Assembly (NCBI GenBank): GCA_000934455.1
Contig: KN884776.1
Span: forward strand, 74,216-104,865
Source: Apostichopus parvimensis
Taxonomy: Eukaryota; Echinodermata; Holothuroidea; Aspidochirotida; Stichopodidae
Reading direction: 5' to 3'
DNA length: 30,650 nucleotides
In this document: positions 10,801 through 22,800 of the stretch, piece after piece
Layout of the letters: every line of letters starts with the position of its first letter
Position numbering within the stretch: the stretch's first letter is position 1
The notes under the pieces: generated by a model
What the model saw: the letters and a program-made list of their open reading frames with translations, nothing else
Database searches by the model: none
Told to the model about the DNA's origin: nothing
Made by a program: the position numbers and the translations under genes

Positions 10801-13800
10801 TACAGTGAGAGGCACTGACTTTATCACGCAGGAAGCATTCCATGACTGGTCAGTGACTTGGCAAGACAACTTACTCTGAACGTTTCCTGTTTTAAAGGCT
10901 GCGATGGATGAAAAATGAAAATTCTGTCTCATGTTCAATGAACAACATGTGGTACCTACCTGATCGAAGAATCCATTTATACCCTGATGAAATGAAATTG
11001 AAACAGTGTTTTGTAACAAGTTCATTATTTTAACATTTCTCGTTTTCCTGTTAACTATATTTTTTTGTTATACATGTGCAGGTAAATCCTGTCAGTATAT
11101 CGCGGAGAACTTCAGTACTTTGAGGGTATTCTCTTCAAAGGCAATTATAACTGACCTTCTAGCTTATGAAGCTTTGATCAAAGTACTGCCTCATTCTTCT
11201 TAAGTTTCAAAAACATTTGCAACACACTCATATATTGAAGACAAAGTTAGAATTAAGAGTTGCTCTTTTTTGGTAAACTTTCCAAATGCAGTATTATGAA
11301 TAATAATGTTACACACGACACTTATTGTTTTTGCTTAATAAAGGTTAATCCACTTTTGTAAATACCAAGGGCGTAGGAACCGGGGGGCTGGTGGGCGCCA
11401 GCCCCCTAGTAAAAAATATGGGGGGGCGGAAGTATCATTCCTCCGCAAGTCAGAAAACCCCTTTTTCATTTCCAAATGAGAAAAAAATCTCATTTGGAGC
11501 ACCAAATTGCATCTAAGGCCAGGTGAAAATGCAAAATTATTTACAAAATGGAGTGGGTGTTGAAGTGTGCTATATTGCACCAAATTGCATCTGAGGCCAC
11601 CTGGAAATTCAAAAAAAATCCCTTAGCCCCCTCCCCCAGGCCGGCCATCAGTCTTCAGCCCCCCCCCCACTCAAAAGTACCTTCCTACACCACTGGTAAA
11701 TACAGTGTTCTTACCACATCTGCCATAATTTGAACTGCATCCTAAAAGTTAAACATAAAAAAGCAATGAATATTTTAGAACAGACTGGAAACGGTAGGCT
11801 GTGTCATTTTGGCTAGACGAAATAAGGGACTGACATTTAATTGGTTTCAATGATAGCCTACTCCCAGCGTCCTGCATAATTGTACTAACACTGTGTGACA
11901 GGCTATAGGTCATCTTGAAATCACAACGTGATATCAATTGTAGAAATACAATATGCCACTACCAGCCCACTCATTTCATTTTTTACCCCTTGGGACTTGA
12001 GATATGGACCCCTTATAACATTAAAATTGATGTCACGTTTAGTTTAGTGAAACAAATTTCCACATTGATTAACCGGATTTGAGAACACAGTTTCATCAGT
12101 AAAAACAATGTTTATAGAGTACAGTGATAACTGCACCTCTTAAAACCATTTGCGTATACTTATCAATGGAAAATTGTCTCGATGTGTGTGTTCCACTCGT
12201 CTTACCTGTTCATTTACTGTTCCAAAGAATCCCTACAACAGAGTGAAAATGATTGTTATTTAATGTGTTGTTATGATAAGCTTCTTTCTAATTAAAAAAA
12301 TATATATAAATTAAACCAAGAATTTGCTTGTCTCAAAAAATTGCATTTTACTGTTGAGATCTGTAAAAGATATGCACCCAATGAAGACTGTAATATGCAT
12401 GACACGTGGTATATAAATGGTATAGGCAGTGAGAATACGTTCATTTTAATGTTTTATTATCATGTCAGGAAATTGAAAACTATAGATAATGTAAGCCAAG
12501 AAGATTTGCGAAAAAAGATCCGGCACAACTTTGACAGTTTATATCACATAAGTAAAACAGATCGTATTCATGCGAAGACCCACAATAATGCAAGTCTATG
12601 AAGGACACTGAACATTTTTAACACAAATGCAGCTAAGACCTTTAATAAGTACGATCTTTTGAATTTCCTAAGGAGATATGGTGGTTTCATTCGCATGTAT
12701 TGACCAAAACACACATTTTTTAGCTTCAGTGATCTTGAATCTCTTACCTTTGACATATAAAAATACACTACTGTCAGGAATATGTTGCTACGAAGCATGC
12801 CTCCGGGTGTACACTTTCAACTCTTTAATCATTCTATGACAGACATGAGTTTTAGGAAACCGTCCTGACAAAAGTCGTCTTAGCAAGCAAAGATTGCTGA
12901 TGCAACGCCTTCGCACCTTATGGTCTATGCATGATCCAACAAGGAAATGTCTAACTCCAGTATACAACATTTGCACTCTCACCCTCTTCCCTTTCCCCTT
13001 CTTTTTATTAGCATTCCTTTCATTATCCCGTTTTGGCTTTCTTATCACTTCACCTTCAATGCTCACTCTCATTTCTCTTATTTCTATCCTGCAAGTCCTC
13101 TCTTCTCTAGCAGTTCTCTCATCCCCATCATATTTCTTAATTTTCTGGTACTCAAACCAATGTATTACTCGACCATTTTAGTTTGTATTTGCTTATAGAG
13201 TACTTATGAATAAAGTAAATACTATTCAGTTATGAAGTAGTAATTAGTAAAATATGAACATGCTACACGAAATAGTTATGAATAGTTATGAGTTGTGAAT
13301 ACCATGCCTACCTTGAACTTTCTCATTAGTATCTACAAAACAATAAGGATATTCATAGCAGTTTACAATAACATGAAACAGAAATGCGTCTAGTACGTTT
13401 TTTTTTAGATTTTAATATACTGTATAATGCATTTGCGAATCACAAATATGTACGGCTCCGTAGTATACAATTAAAATACATTATGCTTTATGGCCGACTT
13501 CTGTTTTTCACACATACGTGATTTGTATTTTTTAACTCGTCTCCTTTTGATTTGTTAAAGCATTTTTGAGCTAAAGCAAACACAATACTATACTAAGCCT
13601 GACGAATGGGAGGAGTGGCAGGTGGCTACAGTCCAGTTACCAGAGGTCAATTTGGAGACCCTGGAAAATGTTGGATATACGAAGTGTGCAGAAGGGTGTC
13701 GTTGACATAGATGACCCCGGGGCCCGATCTGAACCGCTTTCGACACTCGCGTAATGCTAACGCAGACCTGTAATTCGCTCTCCAGTCAAATCTTGTCAGA

Positions 13801-16800
13801 TCGGGATAAACATCGGTTGGATTATGAAATAATTTGCCAACCATCAAAGTATTTAATATGTTTGTTGTAAATAGAGTGGACTGTGTGGTGCAACAACATG
13901 ACAAAAATCATGCATTGATTTATGTTTTATGTCTTGGGTAAATCCATCAAGGGAAATCGAAGCGGGCGAAGAGTTTGAATGAAAATAGCCAAATGGAAAT
14001 AAGGTCTAGTAGCTCACATATGTAAACTACATTTATGGGATAATGACTCTATACATTATGTTGTAGTTGGATGTACTTTCATGTGTTGTCATTATAAAAT
14101 TGGTAATATTAAAATACAATGTTATTCGGAGTTAAGGTAACCTACCACAACGTTTGTTTCATCCAACGACTGAAGAGGAAACAAAGCACATTTGATTATT
14201 AAGCAAATAAAGATCGTGTTTAAAATAAAACATCAATGCATCAATATTCGTCTACCTATTTCTTTACCTTTGAAGTGCGAATAGATTAAAACTATGTCAA
14301 TAAATTGTTAAATGAATAAAATAATGATTTATGATTTTATGATTTTATTTGATTATTATCGCTTTTCTTTGGAGTGCGGTGTCCTGCTTTCCGCTATAAA
14401 AATAATTATTTGCTACTTGAACATTAACTATATGCATTCAATTACTTACCAACCAGCGTTGAAAACTACTCGATGGATACATTAGCTCCACTTCCCTTAC
14501 TTTGTCGTTCTTCTCCAAATCTTTATATTGTAACCAGCATACTATAACACGATAAAAAAATCCATAAAATTATTTTATTTAGCCAGAAATACAAAATGAT
14601 ACTTCCATAATATTTCATAATTCGGCGAGATACGCATCGTTTAATGTGCCAAACGGGTTCATATTAATAGTTATGGGGACATATTATTGAGTGAATGTTG
14701 AACACGGTAAGTTAGGAGTTTAGAGCTAAGGGAAGAAAGTGCCTATCCCGCAATGTGCACTCATGGCAACCAGCTTCCTCTGTCATATTTATTTTGAAAT
14801 ATGAAAAGAAAAAAGACTGATCGTGTTTGAAGTCCTTAGAAAAGTTGCAGTGGGTGACAGTACCCTCTTGACAACTTTCCGTTTCATCGCAGCAGATGGC
14901 ATATGTTTTGCTAAAGATGTTGTGTATTATGTAACCGACCTTGCAACTGCATAGTATACGACGTCTGAATGGACATTTACCTTTTGCCATTTATCAGGTG
15001 CGCATCCATAGATGGGGATGTACAGGAGTGTACGACCCTCTTTGTCAACCCCGCACAACAAGTATTGTACTTATTAGTGTAGCCTAATTATAGGTTGGTC
15101 ATATTAATAGCCAGAATAAAAATTCACGTCTATATATCTCCGGGAGGGAGAAGCATCCCTAGACCCCCAAAGGGAAGGTAGCTTCAACGACGCCAGGATC
15201 ATACTCTTCCCCTTAACAATCCTTAACCTACCCATGTTAAGTACAAAGCTATATGCAAATCAAACACACTAATTATGCCTGTATTTTTACCTTAAGAAGT
15301 TTAACACCTAACTTGCGGGATCGACCCATGACGCACAAAGTAACAAGATATAGTTGTATGCACATAACAGTGTACAAATTTTCAACTGCTACATATAATA
15401 CGTCGTCTTGTGCCCGGCCATCTTCCAATATTTGTTATTATAAAAAAGAAATTTGTACAATTGTATAAACAATTTTTTATCATAATAATCTGAATTTTAT
15501 TTTCATTGCTTCGAATCAGATAACTTACCAAATAGTTCATTTTTCCTCTTTTTTAATATTTCATTCGATTCGTCATCAACTATCGATGGTCTGTCGGTAC
15601 TGAATACTCTGGAATTATAACATAAACTACTTTAGGAAAATGAAACGATCTTAACTTTTGTTGTCATTATTTGAGCGAGACCTTCCGCTATTCGCGTTTT
15701 CAGGCAAAATATTCCCCTATGGTGGCACATTTTTACCACAATTATTTTGGTCAGTTACCACATACTTGATACATATCGACTTGCACTGTGTCATGAATTT
15801 GCTCAGCCAACTGAGGAATGAAACATTACTGAGATTGACTGTTTTTTCAATTTACATACTTTGTGACGTTTGTATGAATAGTTACCATACCACATTTACA
15901 GTAGTGTAAATCAGCCTGAAAGTTTAACCTATGCCGGAAAAAGTCCTAAACACAAACAATAATGGAGTTTCTTTCAGTCATCATCAGTTTCTTTTACGAA
16001 AGGATGTTCAAGAGAATGAGGAAAACTACTGAGGGTCTAAAAATTGGGAGGATTGAAGGTGATATAAGCCGTTTTAGAATTTCCCGGCAGAAACAGGAAA
16101 TTTTTGCTGCAAGCTTGGCAGATGGATTGGTTATGCTAAACGTCAACCACTTATAGCTCACAATCTAAACGGTCATGATGTGCCAATTTGAGTGCGACAT
16201 ATTACCAAAAAATAATCTATCCACATTCGTAGGACATGTCAGTTGAAACTTCTTTTTGCTCTAGCGGCCTTGGAAAGTACACGAATTTAGTGTGTAGGCC
16301 AACTGAGCATATTGAGTCTGCTGTGATGCTTTGCCAGAGGAAGCAATTGTTTATCGGAGGGTTTTCACACGTTCATTAGAAAAGAGCAGCAACGTGCAGT
16401 CCCTGCAGACATACAATTTCAGGTCCATCTGCAAAATATAACTTTTATACAACTTGATAATTACGGAATGTGTTTCCATAGTATGACGCTGGAAGTTTGG
16501 ATCTGACTATATAAAAAACCCAACCATGACCACTGTTTCATAATTTAAAAGCAAATATAGTATGCTCTCGTTATTTCCTGTAAGCAAATGTTGACGTGTC
16601 ATTTTAACAAAATGTATTCTTTAATATAAAAATTGGAATAATACTTGAAATGTTATTATAAAATGAGTGTTCCGTGATCTTACTTACTTTAGTGGACTTA
16701 TTTCGTTTGTGTTTTCTTCAAAGGAAACTCAAACTTAAAGAAAGCACGAGTTATCAATTGCATACCCTTTAAGAAACTTACGCTATCTCTGTAACGGTCG

Positions 16801-19800
16801 GGATGTTCTTCACAATTGACAAGATGAAAACATCAGTGATTGTGTGAGCAAAATCAGTTAGAATCAATGTCTTAACCATCGGAAGTTGATAATACAGATT
16901 TGACTCATTATCCAAAAGAGCTAGCTTCTGCAAATCCGTGGATGTTAGTTGTAAGTTCACCAGTCGTAGAAATTGCACTGTTATCTGAAAGACAAACAAT
17001 TAATTACATACTTGTTCCTAATGCATGTGAACTAAACGGCTTGATTAAAGTATTGGTGATATTTATTAAGAGTGATATTTTAACGATGCAGCGTATAGTA
17101 TCTCATGATGTGAAAAAAATAACTTATTGTAAATTGCTCTCTGAATGTATTTATTGGTTGAAACATTTACCTGATATTCTTTGTACATATTTAGTAATGA
17201 AGCTTTTGCTGTTTTCAACGGTATATTATCGGTATTCAGAATTGCATTCCCGTGTTCTTTCATTGAGAGCTTCTTTAATAGTTCTTTCACTTCGTCAGTT
17301 ACCTCCAAATCAGATTCCGTTAAGCACTGTGCAATGCAATCCCTCAGGGGATGCGGAAATATGTCTTCCATGTCTAGCAAATATCTGACGATTGGTATTA
17401 TGCATTGTGCATTTAATCCGCAGGTAAATATGAGTAAGTGTTGACAAGTAAGTACATCGATTTTTTGCAGTTGATGTATCAGTTTCTCTGAAGTATCAAC
17501 ACATGATAGGAAATAAGCTCCAAGATAGTATTGATAAATATTATGTGTTGACTGTATTATGCTGTGTTCATTTGCACAGTTATCACTTTGTGTAGACTTC
17601 GAAACTTTTTTGAAGAAATTCAAACTTATAAGTGTGTCAAGCTCGTTTCCGAAGTTTTCACAAATTTCATTCATTAACCAGGAAGTTTTGCTCTTGCAAA
17701 TTGCATCAAATGCAAACGCGGAAACTTCATCGCTTGGTTTATATCCTGAACTATCATTCTCTTTGCTTTGACCGAACTTCTTGTCTATTAATTCTTTGAA
17801 AAAAAGTGTTTGCTTTGAAGCTGATAAACTGAAGGAATTATCAGCTTGATACATTGTTGTTACCATCTCTAAAAACAATGGTATTTCACATAAACTATTC
17901 AAGTTGTCATTTGAGTCGACTTTGTTTTTCAGGTGTTCGACATCCGATTGTTTTGAAAAACTGTTTCGAAAGTAACTTTGTATCTGAGCTTTTGTAAATG
18001 AATGAAGCTTAACTATGGGCAAAAGCGTTTCACCATAAACCCTCAAGTAGCTGACAGATCTTGTTAAAATGACGATAAATGCTCGAGTTAGTATTTTGTT
18101 GCAAATAAGTCTGTACATATACGACTTTTTGTTCTCTTCTCTGTTTCTCTCGACAAACTCATCAAAACCATCAAGGAATATGATTAATTTGATTTCTTTC
18201 TGCAATATTTGCTCTATTTCTCCAGTAGAAATTTCTTCTTGACGGTCATCTGGAACTATTTGCTTTTTTATCGCTTCAGCTATTGTTGTGTTTTCATCGA
18301 AATCGATGAGCGACAAAATAATTAACATTCCTACGTCACGCATGGGTGATTCATCTTGTTTGTTTAACCATTCTCTTGCTATCGTCATTGCAAACGTTGA
18401 TTTTCCACATCCTGCCTCTCCTTCAAGAACTAGCCGTTGCTTTTGCATACATTCTTGCCCAAATATATCTGTATACGAGCCCAGTTTAACATATCTTTCG
18501 TCATCAGCTGAGGACTTCTTTGGGTTTAGTTTCGAAAACATGTTCATTACATGGACTTTACTGTCGTCTAGTTGAGATCGATATGTAACCTCCAAGTCAT
18601 ACAAGAGCTGATTCCGCTTTTTGGTAAGTTCGCCTGGATGAAAACGAAGGTATTAAAGCAGTTATAGTTGCTGGAACTTTACGTTGTAAATTGAACAAAG
18701 AAAGAAGATGACGTACAGACAGAAGTAAGAGGTAGGTAGTGCTCTCAATCGGTGATTTTTAGTCAAGTAAAGAAGTCCTCACATATTTTTCTTACTAGCC
18801 TTTTGGGTACAGTATGTAGTCAATGACGAAATTCCATTCAAACATCGACGCCAATACACTCTTTTTATTTTAGCAGTTTATGATATGCAAAACTTCAGAA
18901 AACTTTCATCACTAGTTCATATAACGAACTTCATCACTGTTATATTTACTATCATATATTATTGGAAAGTTTAGAACTGGCAAAACCCGTAACGTTTGAT
19001 TAGACTTATGGACACGTGCTTTTGCTTTCAGCATATTAATTAATGTTAACTCTCTTTTTACTAATTATACCACAGGTAGAAACCTCGAATTATTCGGAAA
19101 CTTGCACTTATAGCTAATTTTTACTCCAACGTCGTTTTTTACACACTCTATGAACGAAACATTAAGCATAATGATCGGTTACAAATATCTGTTTAATAAT
19201 AAGTCATACAGACGCAAACATTACAATACACCCGTCTTTTGACTTTAGATGGTAAACGTATTTCTATAGACAAAGTCAGAATAACATTAAGAAACGCCAT
19301 ATATCAGGATTTTAATGTAAAGAGCATTCTGCTCTTAACAAGATGTGAATGGATGATGGTCGGAAGTACCATCAATCGAAATGTGGATGACCAGTACATG
19401 CGGTCCATTTAAAGAATTTGACAGTTGATCTGTAATCAACGGACATATACTTATAATGTAAAACTTTAAGGTGCAAATTTGTGTGCAATATTCTTTTTCT
19501 AAACCATATGGAGGTCTATTCATCCCTTTGATTCATGAGTGTATCATGTAGTCTACATATGTAAGGATTTTGAAAGGTCACCTTTGAATTTAGTGAAGTT
19601 CTTTTGTTTGATTCATTATAAATAGAGGATCTATCCCCTTTCTCTCCCTCTCTCCACCTCCTCTACCCCCCCCCCTACCATCGTCTTTCTCTTACTCTTT
19701 TGTAACCGACCATTATATTAACAGTTATCATCATTTGAGTGTCAAAAATAGACTGCGCCATCCCAAACGGTTCTCATATAGGTTTTATGGTTCATTTTGA

Positions 19801-22800
19801 AACTTGTACCGAGGGGTTCTTGAAACTTCAGACTCCATTTCTACTATATATGTTACAGAAAAGTATGACTTGTTTTACTATACTTACTGTGCTTTAAATA
19901 TTTTCCATGGGTCTGAAAGCAAAATAAAAAAAATGACGAAGTCTTCATAAAAACCTAAATGAGACTCATAACGTTTAACTGGCGAAATATCCTTGTAGAT
20001 TTAAAAATCTTCCATCAATGTGTTTGTATACATCTATATGCAAATAATTCATTAGAAAGTAAGCAAATTTAAAGGCATACGGTAAACAGCTCTGGGCGTA
20101 TTAGATATGTTTTTTTAAAGGAGGGTTGGGCGTTGCCAAAATGGCTGACAAAAGCATGAAAATCTGCTATGTTTGCATTTGGTTGCTCCGTAGGATATTT
20201 CAGCCGTGAACTACCAATTTGAATTCAATACCGTTTATTAGGAAGATAGATCTCATTATCGCTCCGTTGCATGCTAAATATATCGTGATTGACAAGCATT
20301 GTATACTTTCTGGGAAGAGGCATTCAATCCACCTTTGCGTCACAACGGTCATACTACACCTTGGTTACCATCGTTCTATCGTTGTAATAACGGGAGCTGC
20401 CACTGAGCTTCTCATTATACTGTAGGTCTCTTACTTTCAACCCATCACTTAACATGCTGTTGACAGTAGGCAAAAGCAAACTTTACTAATTCCAGATTAT
20501 TACAAGAATAATTTTTACTGTGAACATGGAACCGCCAACATCATCTAGACCACCCTTATCTTCAGAACTTCAAACTTGTTCAATTGATAAGGTTTTCTTC
20601 CGATAGTGTGTTGGATTTTGGTAATTAGTCCATGTCTAGCCAAAGTTGATATTGCCTGTGTTCTAGCCTACTATCTTTGGCACTAGATAGTCTACTAAAT
20701 TGGTCTAACATGAAAAAGATTACTGTGAAGCTTGTTTAAGTTACCACACCGTGTATGTTCAAGTTTGGAATGTTGTAAACACGTTTAAGAAAAACTAACG
20801 TAAAATGTAACTTTCGACCGATAGAAGAGTTTTTGTCACCAAAGTCAGTTTTACATGGACATTTCGTCAGATGGTGATTGAAGACAGCGGATTTTGGAAA
20901 AGTTGAAGAAAAAAATTGTAGGTAGGTTTACACAACACTCTATTCTTCTTTAAGTGTTCGCTTACCTGTAACAGTTCTTCTCCTTGCTCTTGATCTTCGT
21001 GGTCCAAGCTGTTATCCTTATCATTTCGACGCCGATGTTTTACTACGTAAAGAAAGGATAACAATATAATAACGTATCACGCTCCATATATAAGTAGTTT
21101 ACCAGTCATTGAACAGAAGTAATTATTCATATTGTTAATGCCGTTAAGCGTTATTTCTGATACATTAATATTTGAAATGATTAGTTGAAAATTCCTTTAA
21201 AGTTCATTGCGGAGTCGATTTATATGTGCCAATTATACCATATCATATACATAGTCGCATTTATTGAAGTTTTGACAACCTGTTGGTTCTTTTGTTGGGT
21301 CAAATTTTTCGAATGCATTTGATATCGTTCTTTTAAATATGCACCGTGTTATTTAACCACGCTAGACGAATCAAATTAATTGTTTCGTTTGTTGCAAATA
21401 CTGAACAAATGTGTACGTCATTAACAATCGTTGAGCAAGCTTTTTTGGAAAGAATTGGTCTTACCTAATATTAATCCCGAGACCGCAATCGAAACGATAA
21501 CAATGACAACTGTAATTGGAATCCAAACAAGAGACGAACTAGTGGGTTCTGGTGACACTGGTTTCGGGCAGTGTGCTTTTCCTGTGTGGAATTACAATAA
21601 AGTACGTGGTTAATAGTCATTGTTTTTCATGGTACAATAGTTGTTGCTTGAACATTTTACAACACGCTCTTAAGCAGTCAGTGTGCCATATTACTTTGTA
21701 CTTAGACTGAAGGCAGTAAGTGCCAGAGTAATACAAATAAATAATGTTGAAAGCTGAGAATATTCTCAGCTTCCAACATTATTAATTATTGATCTCATCA
21801 ATATACTAAAGTTACTGAAGCTCAATGGGCTGGTGTGAGTGTGCTTGTTGGGGATGGGGGGGGGGGGAGGGGGTGGTGGTGTCGTATAATAACGTGGATG
21901 AACTTACCATTTATTGAGTTGGGGGTCAACGAGTATGTGTGTGTATGTGTGTGTGTCCATGGATTTGTGTGAATAAAAATGTTTTCAAGAAATCCTAACA
22001 GTACCGTCGATTAGCATCGAACATGCTGTGTATGTGCACAGGCATAGTCTGGAGAGCTCGTTTCACGTATAATGTAATACCTTAAAGTGTCAGAGATCAA
22101 ACGACAACTAACCCTCCCCCCCCCCCTCCCGAAAAAAAGGTATTATAGCCATTATACATACATAAATATAACAATACGAACAAAACCTTCATAAAACAAG
22201 TAGGATATCAGAGTCTACATGTCTGCAGTACATTACTTTATTCTAAACGACCAAGATTACGTGATATAAATGAGATAACATTGTCCAAATTTGAGCGAAA
22301 AGCGTTCTGCAAACTACTCCTAATCATAAGAACGCTGCACTTCAAACATGCTTGGTATCTGCCAGAGCATCAATAGTAGTACGTGCTTGACTTATGACGT
22401 CATAGGGTCAAAGGTCAATGTTCAAATAACTGAAAACAGCAATTCGGCTATTACTGGTATCGATTTGGTGTAGTGACCACTTTAAGAACCAATTAAAGTG
22501 TTGATTTGGTTTACTGGTCAATATTATTAATAATAATTATTTTTCATATTATTTGAAAATATATTTTCACATTTAGAAAAGTTGGCCCGTAAATGCCTCC
22601 CACTCGTTATCTTACTTAACATCATTATATGTGTATCATAGCTTCATACCATCATCTGAATTTATCCTTCTGCCATCTTTATAATATTTGAACGATTTTG
22701 TGGTATCTGAAGGTAATGTAAGCAAACACGAAGGTGTTGACATACTATACGACGTCTACTATTTCGAACGTAAATGAAACCAGTCACGATATTTATACTA

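Noticed and set aside
12788..13198. Overlapping frames of about 85-95 codons on both strands
   Set aside because: CT-rich composition on one strand and GA-rich on the other generate open frames. No conserved motif and no phase-compatible splice sites.
13635..13665. Possible 20-bp minus-strand exon between TTTTCCAG and GTAACT
   Set aside because: Its length breaks the phase-0 chain between the neighbouring microexons, so it was not included.
13647..13904. 85-codon minus-strand frame in a GC-richer patch
   Set aside because: No family pattern, no usable splice context. It may be part of a decayed repeat.
14275..14315. Possible 24-bp minus-strand microexon ending at GTAAAG
   Set aside because: In phase 0 it contains a TAA stop.
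16900..17388. 162-codon plus-strand reading frame
   Set aside because: Antisense shadow of the NACHT and LRR-like exons; no coding pattern of its own.
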